28,252 nt of DNA from a virus: positions 1 to 28,252 of IMG/VR virus record IMGVR_UViG_3300032224_000835. One strand, given 5' to 3'. This document shows positions 1 to 6,324 of the stretch, piece by piece. Positions within the stretch are counted from its first letter, which is position 1. Every line of letters starts with the position of its first letter. Below the pieces are notes generated by a model. The model did no database searches and was not told the DNA's origin. It worked only from the letters and a program-made list of their open reading frames with translations. Made by a program: the position numbers and the translations under genes.

Positions 1-44
1 ATACCGTGCGATCGCGTAACAATAGAATAATGACCGCCCCCCAT
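1..44 (-). CDS. 5' end of a gene cut by the window edge (unknown)
   Basis: An ATG 15 nt after the glycosyltransferase stop opens a frame that reads MGGGHYSIVTRSHG and runs off the window. There is no convincing Shine-Dalgarno sequence, only a T/A-containing CGTTTCAA leader. The short spacing and same strand suggest the operon continues to the left. The visible 14 residues are too few to name a family; a hydrophobic strand (YSIV) followed by a polar turn would fit the start of a Rossmann-type or GT-A fold, but that is a guess. Confidence 0.35.
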   Translation of the reverse strand, partial: MGGGHYSIVTRSHG

Positions 45-58
45 TTGAAACGCGCGTT

Positions 59-1261
59 CTACTTCTTGCGCTTAGATGCGCGGCGCTCGGCGCGATTCGC
101 CGGTGCGCCTGGTGCGTTGCGCTTCGCGAGTCGCTCGATCAGCGGTCGCCAGTGCGTCTCGTAGATCAAGTCCGCGTCATACGCCAGTGCGAACTCGCGC
201 ACCTTGGCGCGGTCAATCGTTCCAGCCTTCGTTGCCTGGTAGTTGGATTCAAGCCCTGCTTCAATTTGCTTGATGTCTGGCGCGATCCAATACGAGCCTT
301 GAAACTCATCCCACTGCTGCTGCCCACTTACCAGCGTGCTGTGTGGTCCAGCCAACTCTTCACTGCCAGCGAACGCGCTGACGATCACTGGCGTGCCACA
401 CGCCTGCGCTTCAATTGTCGGAATGCCGAAGCCCTCGCCCATCGAGGTAGCGAGCAGGATGTCACCCGCCGCATAGATGTGCTTCAGGCTGTCCGTCGGA
501 ATGCCGTTGCGGAACGCCATCGGTTCTGGCCATCGGATGCGATCCATCGGCGCGTTGATGAACTGCAAGTAGCGCGGGAGGTTCATCCCATCGCTGATCC
601 CTTCAGGCTCCGTGTGCAGGTACGCCCAGGCATCAGGATGCCGCTTCAAGTGATTGGTCAGAGCAAGGAGATTCTCAGGGAACGCCTTGCGGATCGGTAG
701 CCTGCCGCGATTGGCCGCGTTCATCACGACGAGGTGCGCCTTGGCGGGTATCGCCATTGCCTCCCTCGCTGCCTGCCCTACGTCAATGAAGTCCTTTTTC
801 GTGTCAATGGCGTGCGGGATGTACGCCACTAGCTCTTTCGGCATCCCGACTTTCAGCAGCGCCTGCTCGCCGAACTTCGTCATTGCGATGGCGAATGCGC
901 CACTCTTGCTGAAGAACTCAACGACGCCGGGCGGCACTGGGTCGTGATCAATTGGAACCCACCACGCAAGGTTCAGTTCGCGTAGCTGCGGCGCAACGGG
1001 AATCATCGGCCAGGAGTCGAAGAGTCCGATGCTGATCCCGCCCCACGCCTTGAGTTGCTGCGGGAAGATGTCAAGGCTGTACTGCTTCAAGCCATCGGCG
1101 AATACTGGAATCTCTCCCCAGTTGAGCGCCGCTGCCGCACCGAAGTTGCTGACCACTGCTGGATCGTGTCCGTCCTTCTTCATCCGCGCGATCACTTGCG
1201 CGGTCATTTGACCGTAGCCGCTTGGAATGTGGGGAGCATTGCTATACCAGCCGACCCTCAT
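59..1261 (-). CDS. GT4-family glycosyltransferase
   Basis: A 400-residue protein with the layout of a GT-B retaining glycosyltransferase. The N-terminal acceptor half starts MRVGWYSNAPHIPSGYG, with the glycine-rich first loop typical of the family. The C-terminal nucleotide-sugar half has the E-x7-E signature at E276/E284 (EGFGIPTIEAQACGTPVIVS). The tail (about 385-400) is Arg/Lys/Ala rich. The ATG is preceded by AGGAGG at 5 nt, and this SD overlaps the stop of the upstream HNH gene, so the two are co-translated. Phage glycosyltransferases usually modify phage DNA bases, virion proteins or host surface glycans; which applies here cannot be read from the sequence. The family call is firm, the substrate unknown. 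Confidence 0.85.
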   Translation of the reverse strand: MRVGWYSNAPHIPSGYGQMTAQVIARMKKDGHDPAVVSNFGAAAALNWGEIPVFADGLKQYSLDIFPQQLKAWGGISIGLFDSWPMIPVAPQLRELNLAWWVPIDHDPVPPGVVEFFSKSGAFAIAMTKFGEQALLKVGMPKELVAYIPHAIDTKKDFIDVGQAAREAMAIPAKAHLVVMNAANRGRLPIRKAFPENLLALTNHLKRHPDAWAYLHTEPEGISDGMNLPRYLQFINAPMDRIRWPEPMAFRNGIPTDSLKHIYAAGDILLATSMGEGFGIPTIEAQACGTPVIVSAFAGSEELAGPHSTLVSGQQQWDEFQGSYWIAPDIKQIEAGLESNYQATKAGTIDRAKVREFALAYDADLIYETHWRPLIERLAKRNAPGAPANRAERRASKRKK

Positions 1262-1270
1262 TGCATCCTC

Positions 1271-1582
1271 CTACTTGTGCCTGGTCGCTCGACCGTGGCA
1301 AGGTCTACAGATTACACGAAGCCTGTGCTCTGGCGCGAGCAGCGGACCGCCCTTGCTAAGAGGATCAAGGTGGTCAACCGTGAGGTCAGTGGTCTTTCCG
1401 CAGACTTCGCACCACGGTCGCTTGCTGCGAATCTGGCTGCTCAACTTGCGCCACGCAGGATCAAGGTAGGGATTCGGTCGCCCTTCTTTCCACTTCGCTT
1501 GCGCCGCAGCTCGATGCGCCTGGCAACGGTTGCCCACCATCGTGAGCACGCCGCAGTCCAGGCACGGCCGCTGAAACGTCAC
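1271..1582 (-). CDS. HNH endonuclease
   Basis: A 103-residue HNH nuclease. An N-terminal CxxC/CxxH pair (C7, C10, C20, H23) precedes the core: CEVC at 58-61, the metal-binding DH at D70-H71, and the ICRPCHGRAT end (C92, C95, H96). The usual central Asn is not evident; PEHRLRVIC occupies that place, with H86. The start is GTG sharing GTGA with the stop of the SprT-like gene. Phage HNH proteins act as homing-type nickases or, when next to terminase, assist cos cleavage. This one lies at the far end of the window from the terminase genes, so a packaging role would need the genome ends to join nearby, which cannot be seen. Confidence 0.85.
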   Translation of the reverse strand: MTFQRPCLDCGVLTMVGNRCQAHRAAAQAKWKEGRPNPYLDPAWRKLSSQIRSKRPWCEVCGKTTDLTVDHLDPLSKGGPLLAPEHRLRVICRPCHGRATRHK

Positions 1583-1989
1583 GCCTTCGGAAACGCCGGC
1601 AGCGGCAAGTGCTGCGCCAGTACGCGCGCGATGTGATCCACCGCTCGCTCCGTCGCATTGACGTATTGCGGCTCAAAGATTGTCCACACGACTTTCCCGA
1701 ATGCTTCCTCTAGCGCCTCAATCGTTTGGTCAAGTCGAGCGGTGACGATGTGCAGCATCTCGTGCGTCAGCACTTCTCGCTGTTGTTGCGGCGTCTGCTT
1801 CCAGAAGTCGTGGCTCACGCGCAGCTCAGCCGTGTAGTTCTGCTCGTGCGGGTTGATGTCAGCCCAGGCTTCCACGTCGGATGCTTCTCGTGCAATGGTG
1901 ACTTTCCAGTTCGTAATGTTGAGCGCCTCTTGCAGCTCGGCGACGTACGCTTCCAGCGCGTCAAATTTGTCGTGCTTTGCCGTCGCCAT
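1579..1989 (-). CDS. SprT-like zinc metallopeptidase-type protein
   Basis: A 136-residue protein with the zinc-peptidase motif HExxH at H76-E77-M-L-H80 (LTHEMLHIV) in a helix, and a later E114 in NATERAVDHIA that could be the third ligand. The N-terminal part (about 25-62) is strand rich, as in SprT/WSS1-type minigluzincins. ATG follows GGGGG at 4 nt. Cellular relatives cut DNA-protein crosslinks; in a phage the substrate is unknown. It is the first gene after the hairpin-rich gap at 1990-2089 and overlaps the HNH gene by 4 nt. The motif is certain, the substrate is inference. Confidence 0.72.
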   Translation of the reverse strand: MATAKHDKFDALEAYVAELQEALNITNWKVTIAREASDVEAWADINPHEQNYTAELRVSHDFWKQTPQQQREVLTHEMLHIVTARLDQTIEALEEAFGKVVWTIFEPQYVNATERAVDHIARVLAQHLPLPAFPKA

Positions 1990-2006
1990 ACGTCCCCCTC
2001 TGTCCT

Positions 2007-2048
2007 CAGGCTAGTGAGCCTGCCAGCGGGAGGACTCCGCTGGCAGGC
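2007..2048 (-). promoter_or_regulatory. two overlapping, mutually exclusive stem-loops before the SprT-like gene
   Basis: A 12-bp perfect stem pairs 2018-2029 with 2037-2048 (plus-strand arm GCCTGCCAGCGG, 7-nt loop). A second 6-bp hairpin pairs CAGGCT at 2007-2012 with AGCCTG at 2017-2022 and shares bases with the first stem, so the two cannot form together. The element ends 18 nt before the SprT-like ATG and holds no T-tract. It may be a terminator, an attenuator or a translation switch; the sequence alone cannot decide. Confidence 0.5.
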
Positions 2049-2053
2049 GATAG

Positions 2054-2071
2054 GCCGCACCGAAGCGCGGC
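2054..2071 (-). terminator. UUCG-tetraloop hairpin after the methyltransferase gene
   Basis: A 7-bp stem, GCCGCGC with GTGCGGC on the minus strand, is closed by C(UUCG)G. One pair is G-U in the minus-strand RNA but would be A-C on the plus strand, which points to a structure acting in the minus-strand transcript. It begins 18 nt after the stop of the methyltransferase. There is no U-tract, so it may be an RNA 3' end stabiliser or a tract-less terminator. Confidence 0.55.
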
Positions 2072-2089
2072 ACGCCGCCGATTCTAGAC

Positions 2090-2656
2090 CTAGGGCTTCC
2101 TCCACACGGTGATGTACGAGCGAACCTCTGGCTCCACGCCCAGCCGCGTCAGGAAGTCCCGCACGAATCTATGCTTGCCGTGCGACTCATCCACGCAGTC
2201 ATCTATGGCGATCAGGCAGCCCGAAGGCAGTGCGGCGTAGATTGACGCTAGTTCAGCGAGGTGGTGCAGCGGCGAGTCAATGGTTTCAGTCAGGTCGTAG
2301 GAGTCCAGATAGAGCAGGTCAATCTTTCCTGGAGTCTCCACGGTGCGAAGTCCAACCACAGAATCACACTGGATGATCTCAGCCTTGCTGACCATCTTGC
2401 GACCCTCAAGGATGTTGCGCTGGCTGATCTCGTACGTCACGGAGCGCCCACCGACGCGTGTAATGAGCCAGTCCCAGAGCACGGTGCTCAACCCGTCGCC
2501 TTCCCAGTTCCCTAGTTGGCGAGCACACCCAGTCTCAACGATGTAGAGGGGACGGTTGCGCTCGATCAGGTCGTTGGCGATAAAGGTGAACGCTTTCCAG
2601 CGCCGGCTCTTTCCCAGCGAACCAGCAAACGCCTTCTCAAAGTCAGCGAGCGTCAC
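2090..2656 (-). CDS. class I SAM-dependent methyltransferase-like protein
   Basis: A 188-residue protein with a Rossmann methyltransferase layout. Motif I is VETGCARQLGNWEGDG at about 40-55, followed by an acidic end of strand 2 (YEISQRN), then IDLLYLDSYD and GCLIAIDDC. It resembles the Methyltransf_24 type rather than DNA methylases, because no NPPY or DPPY catalytic motif is present. The start is GTG overlapping the upstream stop by GTGA. The downstream neighbours include a glycosyltransferase, so modification of a small molecule or glycan is possible. Fold fairly sure, substrate unknown. Confidence 0.7.
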   Translation of the reverse strand: MTLADFEKAFAGSLGKSRRWKAFTFIANDLIERNRPLYIVETGCARQLGNWEGDGLSTVLWDWLITRVGGRSVTYEISQRNILEGRKMVSKAEIIQCDSVVGLRTVETPGKIDLLYLDSYDLTETIDSPLHHLAELASIYAALPSGCLIAIDDCVDESHGKHRFVRDFLTRLGVEPEVRSYITVWRKP

Positions 2657-3273
2657 ACGCCAACCCGATGACTATACGTCTCGCAGGTGACATTGAACAC
2701 GAGTCCGTTGATCTCTTTCATCCTGTCATCCACCGCGCCAACCATCCCGCATACCTTACAGAGCGCGAGCCAATCTTCGCTGGTGGCGAGGGAATCAAAC
2801 CCGTGAGGGTACTTGGCGCGAGCCTCCTCTTCGTCAAGGCGCTCCTCAATCATTCGCAGGCGGCCGTGCGTCATCGGATTCTGTTCCCAGTCCAGCGCGT
2901 GTCCTAGGACGTCTTGCGCGAGGATGCTGGAAGAGCGGATCGCTCGACTTCGCCAATCCGTTCGCAGCTCATCAGCCTGGACCTTACTCAGCCCAGGTGC
3001 GCGATCCTCTTTCTGCTTGCGCTCGTAGCGCGGTCGCTGCATCTCAATGGTTCGCCAACCGTCTTCGGCGACTTTCCCAAAGAGGTCAATAAAACGATTC
3101 TCAACGTCTTCGGGAACTCGCCGCTCTTCAGCGGCGTAGGCGTAGCAACTGCGACGGCTGATCTGGAGCACCTCCGCTAACGCTTCAATGCGTCCAGCCG
3201 GCGGCTTACTCGGAAACGCGTTCTTCGCCGTAATCTTGAGCCAAGCGCCGCTGATCGACCGAACTGTTTTCAT
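2653..3273 (-). CDS. hypothetical protein with N-terminal HTH-like segment
   Basis: A 206-residue protein I do not recognise. Residues about 26-65 (AGRIEALAEVLQISRRSCYAY) read like a Cro/CI-type helix-turn-helix, and a long charged helical stretch follows (about 75-160). Near the C-terminus is a CKVC pair and a later Cys (VTCETYSH), perhaps a small metal site. GGGGGG lies 3 nt before the ATG. It starts 11 nt after the RlpA-like gene and overlaps the methyltransferase by 4 nt. A DNA-binding or regulatory role is possible but not shown. Confidence 0.6.
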   Translation of the reverse strand: MKTVRSISGAWLKITAKNAFPSKPPAGRIEALAEVLQISRRSCYAYAAEERRVPEDVENRFIDLFGKVAEDGWRTIEMQRPRYERKQKEDRAPGLSKVQADELRTDWRSRAIRSSSILAQDVLGHALDWEQNPMTHGRLRMIEERLDEEEARAKYPHGFDSLATSEDWLALCKVCGMVGAVDDRMKEINGLVFNVTCETYSHRVGV

Positions 3274-3284
3274 TGTCCCCCCAC

Positions 3285-3686
3285 TCAGGGACGAATGCCG
3301 TCCCAGTCCAGGATTATGACTCTCACGACCCCCAATTGCAACCCTTGCAGCTTAGCGAAGGCTTGTGGACTCAAGTCAATGTTGCGGCTCACGCCAGTCC
3401 AGGTGCGCTTGAGATCTTGAGCGCAGCGCTGGCAGTAGTCAGAAACGGTCACCGTTACGCATCGCTTGAGATTGTCTGCTCGACATACTTTCAAGCGGTA
3501 TGGCGTGTTGCCCCAGCGGAATGATCCTACCGCTGCGTACATCCGATTGCCACCGCGCGTGTACCACGCATTATTGGAGGTTGCGTCGTACCACGAGGCA
3601 ACGCCGCCAATCGGCACGCCTTGCGGCGTCTTAGCCCAGCACGCTGGATTCAATGCCAGCACGAGCGCTAAGAGTGGCGCGATCAC
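3285..3686 (-). CDS. secreted RlpA-like double-psi beta-barrel protein
   Basis: I choose the GTG at 3686, which shares GTGA with the upstream stop and has AGGAG 8 nt before it. This gives 133 residues that begin with a clean signal peptide (IAPLLALVLALNPACWA, cut probably after A18). An upstream start would bury the signal. The mature part has the RlpA marks GVASWYD, VTVSDYC and NIDLSPQAFAKL. RlpA relatives bind or cut peptidoglycan; expansins loosen cell walls. Four Cys residues in the mature part could form disulfides outside the cell. It sits among DNA metabolism genes, far from the lysis cassette, which is odd for a cell wall protein. Confidence 0.75.
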   Translation of the reverse strand: MIAPLLALVLALNPACWAKTPQGVPIGGVASWYDATSNNAWYTRGGNRMYAAVGSFRWGNTPYRLKVCRADNLKRCVTVTVSDYCQRCAQDLKRTWTGVSRNIDLSPQAFAKLQGLQLGVVRVIILDWDGIRP

Positions 3687-4075
3687 TCGGGCGGCTCCTG
3701 CGTTTGATTGACGAACCAATCCGCGAAGTCATCAAGGTCAAGCAGGATCATCGCGCGCCTACGGCCGCCGCCAGCTCCTGGGCTGTCGCCAATGACCAGT
3801 CCGCGCAACTGGTCGCCCTTGACCGGCACGCTCTGCAGCCAACCCCACTGGCGTTCGCTGAAACTTCCGCCCACCTTGCACTGGACTTGCAGCCAGTCGC
3901 CTTCTCCTCCTGTGGCATCAGCCTTGCCGCCGAAATGCCCCACGCGCCTGCCGCCAAGTTTCGCTGCGACAAATCGCTCGAACGCGTTGCCGCGAAGTCG
4001 TGAATTCTTCCCGCGCCGACTCTTCGCCGGATCAACGTTGTGCTCTTGAATGGCGAGGTCCTTCATCTTGCCCAT
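3683..4075 (-). CDS. PD-(D/E)XK-like nuclease / Holliday junction resolvase-like protein
   Basis: A 130-residue basic protein. After a Lys/Arg-rich N-terminus comes RGNAFERFVAAKLGGRRV (E33 in helix 1), then GDWLQVQCKVGGSFSE, which fits the D-x(n)-(D/E)-x-K pattern as D60 and Q65-C-K67. The Q in place of D/E makes catalysis less certain, although the overall helix-strand-strand order matches small phage resolvase-like nucleases. Start ATG overlaps the upstream stop as TGATG. If it is a resolvase it would complement endonuclease VII in the same operon; an inactive DNA-binding relative is the alternative. Confidence 0.55.
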   Translation of the reverse strand: MGKMKDLAIQEHNVDPAKSRRGKNSRLRGNAFERFVAAKLGGRRVGHFGGKADATGGEGDWLQVQCKVGGSFSERQWGWLQSVPVKGDQLRGLVIGDSPGAGGGRRRAMILLDLDDFADWFVNQTQEPPE

Positions 4076-4362
4076 CAGATCAACCGCGCCAATAGCGCCG
4101 ATCCACCATCGCTCAACGTAAAGCGCGCCACCTGTACCTCCAAGATGCCGTGCTTGAGCAGGTCAAGATTCGTCTTTCGGTTGCCGATCCCCTCGTATAG
4201 GAAGAACCATCCTTCAGGCGCGACGGCGTCTGCATAGCGAATTGAGAGGTTGCACCACGCCCGCCCAGTCACCCCAGGCTCCTCACACCACGCATCGGCA
4301 CCCTCCTGCACCGCAATCACCTTGTCATCAAGGAATGGCGCAGCTCGCTCAATGCGGTTCAT
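4075..4362 (-). CDS. hypothetical 95-residue protein
   Basis: I place the start at the ATG at 4362, which forms ATGA with the upstream stop; a longer frame extends upstream but lies inside the previous gene. The protein is mixed alpha/beta with aromatic strands (GRAWCNLSIRYADA, EGWFFLYEGIGNRKTNL) and ends LLARLI. I recognise no family. Position between a zinc-ribbon protein and a nuclease-like protein suggests a DNA metabolism accessory, without direct support. Confidence 0.55.
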   Translation of the reverse strand: MNRIERAAPFLDDKVIAVQEGADAWCEEPGVTGRAWCNLSIRYADAVAPEGWFFLYEGIGNRKTNLDLLKHGILEVQVARFTLSDGGSALLARLI

Positions 4363-4544
4363 TTCACACAGGTCCTGTGATGCCACGCGAACTTCGTCTG
4401 GCGCTTTGTCCCGTTGAAGTAAATGCTCTTGACGCGCCACGCCTGCTTCAACGTATCGAGCACACCGCCGCACGCGGCGCACGCCGTCAGCTTGAAAACT
4501 GGCTCCTTGCGCGGACCACCACGTTGCGTTTTTATTGCGGCCAC
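4359..4544 (-). CDS. small zinc-ribbon-like protein
   Basis: A 61-residue basic protein with a CAAC pair at about 22-25 and a C-terminal HHRTC, which together could hold one zinc ion. GTG start with AGGAG 6 nt upstream; it overlaps the upstream membrane-protein gene by 13 nt and the downstream gene by 4 nt. Its high Lys/Arg content would suit nucleic acid binding. Function unknown. Confidence 0.55.
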   Translation of the reverse strand: MAAIKTQRGGPRKEPVFKLTACAACGGVLDTLKQAWRVKSIYFNGTKRQTKFAWHHRTCVK

Positions 4545-4714
4545 TGCACGCTCCTTGAAATCCAGATGACGGTTGCGAACGAGAGAATCAGATACAGGAT
4601 AGCGGCTGCAATGTTCCCGCGCCGTCGTACCTCAGGAAGGCTGAGACAGACGAGGAATGCCAGCACGAAATGCAGGGTTGCGATGACGATGCCGGTGAAG
4701 TTAAATGCCTTCAA
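4532..4714 (-). CDS. small membrane protein, two predicted TM helices
   Basis: A 60-residue protein with hydrophobic segments at about 6-26 (FTGIVIATLHFVLAFLVCLS) and 34-54 (NIAAAILYLILSFATVIWIS), separated by a basic loop EVRRRG. The start is TTG, sharing TTGA with the upstream stop, with GGAG 7 nt before it. It is in the early DNA-metabolism operon and not in the lysis cassette, so a role in membrane modification or superinfection exclusion is as plausible as lysis. No family recognised. Confidence 0.6.
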   Translation of the reverse strand: MKAFNFTGIVIATLHFVLAFLVCLSLPEVRRRGNIAAAILYLILSFATVIWISRSVQWPQ

Positions 4715-4902
4715 TGTCCGACTCCGTTCAGCGTCACCACCAGGCGCTCGATCATTCGCTCAATTGCTTCCTGCGCGGTCGCTCCCGTCGTGCTGAATTC
4801 GCCATCCTCATCGTCAAGTATCACCGTCCAGACGCCGCTTATCTGCAGGCAGTCCTGGACCCGATACCCAGCCTGAGCTGCGAGAACTTCTAGTTCGTTC
4901 AT
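4711..4902 (-). CDS. hypothetical 63-residue acidic protein
   Basis: A small acidic protein with a beta-hairpin-like centre (GVWTVILDDEDGEFSTTG) followed by a helix (TAQEAIERMIERLVVTL). ATG overlaps the kinase stop as ATGA, so the two genes are translationally coupled. No family recognised. Confidence 0.55.
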   Translation of the reverse strand: MNELEVLAAQAGYRVQDCLQISGVWTVILDDEDGEFSTTGATAQEAIERMIERLVVTLNGVGH

Positions 4903-5462
4903 ACGACTCCCTCCATCGCATCCACAATCTCTCGGTACGCCTGCTCTGGCGTCAGTTCTGACGTGTCAACCGTAAGGTCAAACTCGGCGGCTGTCCAGCC
5001 CAATTCCGTAATGTCCGTCGTGCCGATCAGTTCGCCGCCCATCCTGCGCGCCCTCACCTCGTGATCAGCGGTCAGCCGGACAATAAAGATCTGAGGGTCC
5101 ACCATCCTGAGATAGTGCACCTCTTCTGGCAGTCGGACATCGTCAATGACCACGCCGTAGCCCAGTCGCTGGATCTCGGCGTAATCCTGTCGCCACACGC
5201 GCAACCAGAACGTCCTATCCACTTCACGAAGCGCCGCCCCGATGTCCTGAAGCAGCTCGCGGCCCGTGATGAGCGTCAGCCCTGAGTAGCGATCAACGAT
5301 GACCGTTTCATCCTTGCCCAGTTGCCGATAGGCAAGACTGGCAAGGTGCTTGATGGCGTCAGCGATGCCGTGCCGCTGGTAGCCACGATGCTCGCCGAAG
5401 AGCGCCGCGATGCTCGACTTCCCAGCGCCCTGTGGCCCGAGGATCGCCACCGATCTGCTCAC
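4899..5462 (-). CDS. P-loop deoxynucleoside monophosphate kinase-like protein
   Basis: A 187-residue P-loop NTPase. Walker A is GPQGAGKS at residues 9-16. A helical lid region follows, with GRELLQDIGAALREVDRTFW, a feature of phage deoxynucleotide monophosphate kinases, and then VVIDDVRLPEEVHYL and IFIVRLTADHEVRARR. These motifs match the phage dNMP kinase group, which phosphorylates dNMPs for DNA synthesis from host nucleotide pools. GTG start in a GTGA overlap with the upstream gene. A general adenylate-kinase-like role is the alternative. Confidence 0.78.
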   Translation of the reverse strand: MSRSVAILGPQGAGKSSIAALFGEHRGYQRHGIADAIKHLASLAYRQLGKDETVIVDRYSGLTLITGRELLQDIGAALREVDRTFWLRVWRQDYAEIQRLGYGVVIDDVRLPEEVHYLRMVDPQIFIVRLTADHEVRARRMGGELIGTTDITELGWTAAEFDLTVDTSELTPEQAYREIVDAMEGVV

Positions 5463-5863
5463 GGTAGTTGCACCGCATCAGCGACCGGCAAGAAGCCGAC
5501 CATCTTGATGATCTGATCCGTATGCTCGAATTGCGTCGTCGCTGGCAGCAGCTCTGGCGCCCAGGCTGGCTCCTTCACGCGGTACAGGTCCCACGCGAAG
5601 ATTCCGTGCGGCGTGCTGTTGATGTACGCCGGACGCGCCTTACGCTTCGTCGCTTCAGCGATCAGCCAGTCGTACTTCGCCTGCTCGATCAGCATCTTCA
5701 GGTAGTGCGTCTCTCGGCACTTCAGCTCCAGGATGAAGTCCACCCTTCCAAGGGAAGTCTCGTAGAACGCCGTGCAGTCCCAGTGGCTAAAGCCGTACTC
5801 CATCCGCTGGAGATTCGGCACGCTCGTTCGCGCTAAGTGAGTGAGTAGCTCCTGCTCCGTCAT
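5459..5863 (-). CDS. PD-(D/E)XK nuclease-like protein
   Basis: A 134-residue protein with the catalytic pattern D42-x3-E46-x-K48 in GRVDFILELKCRE, preceded by a helix and followed by a long helix (HYLKMLIEQAKYDWLIAEATKR) and the strand-turn INSTPHGIFAWDL. This arrangement fits the restriction-endonuclease-like fold. The phage gene has no methylase partner, so a role in recombination or host DNA breakdown is more likely than restriction. AAGGAGG 8 nt before the ATG; ATGA overlap with the winged-helix gene upstream. Confidence 0.62.
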   Translation of the reverse strand: MTEQELLTHLARTSVPNLQRMEYGFSHWDCTAFYETSLGRVDFILELKCRETHYLKMLIEQAKYDWLIAEATKRKARPAYINSTPHGIFAWDLYRVKEPAWAPELLPATTQFEHTDQIIKMVGFLPVADAVQLP

Positions 5864-6300
5864 TTGCTCGCCCTCCTTGAAAAAAAATCGCCAATTCGTT
5901 CTGGTTGATTTGCCTTAGTAAGAGTCTGGTTCTTCTCTCTCTCTTCTCTGCTCTGCTCTATAGCGTGACTGAACCGTGACTCAGCGCCTTTTCCCGCACG
6001 ACTGCGTTGCTGACGCTGGGCTGAGGTCGGGTCGACTTGCCAGCGAGACCAATGTGAGACGGTGATGAGACCGCTCTGAGACTCCTCTAGCAAGCCTTCG
6101 GTAATGAGCCGAGGGATGGCCCTTGAGAACTCAGGTCCAAGGATTGTTTGCAGGTGCTTTCGGTCCCGAAACTCGCCACCCTTTCGCATCTCCTTCGACA
6201 CCTCCAGGATGATGACGAACGCGCGAAACTGTAGGTGCGTCAAGCTGCTAATGATTGCGTCCTTGTGCGCCTGTGCTGACCACTTAATCCAGAGACTCAT
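5860..6300 (-). CDS. winged-helix DNA-binding protein, possible replication initiator
   Basis: A 146-residue protein. Its N-terminal 85 residues read as a winged helix (SSLTHLQFRAFVIILEVS, a recognition region at about 48-70, then the wing GLLEESQSGLITVSHW). A charged, low-complexity linker (RQQRSRAGKGAES) and a polar tail follow. Phage replisome organisers often have this layout, with the tail recruiting a helicase loader. The strong SD AGGAGG precedes the ATG, and a 24-nt gap separates it from the annealing protein gene, the widest gap in this part of the operon. The initiator role is inference. Confidence 0.6.
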   Translation of the reverse strand: MSLWIKWSAQAHKDAIISSLTHLQFRAFVIILEVSKEMRKGGEFRDRKHLQTILGPEFSRAIPRLITEGLLEESQSGLITVSHWSRWQVDPTSAQRQQRSRAGKGAESRFSHAIEQSREEREKNQTLTKANQPERIGDFFSRRASK

Positions 6301-6324
6301 TTAATCCTCCTCTCTTCCACTCGA

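Noticed and set aside
1-20. GCGATCGC palindrome near the left edge
   Set aside because: This matches the cyanobacterial HIP1 octamer, but a single copy is expected by chance and no excess was noticed.
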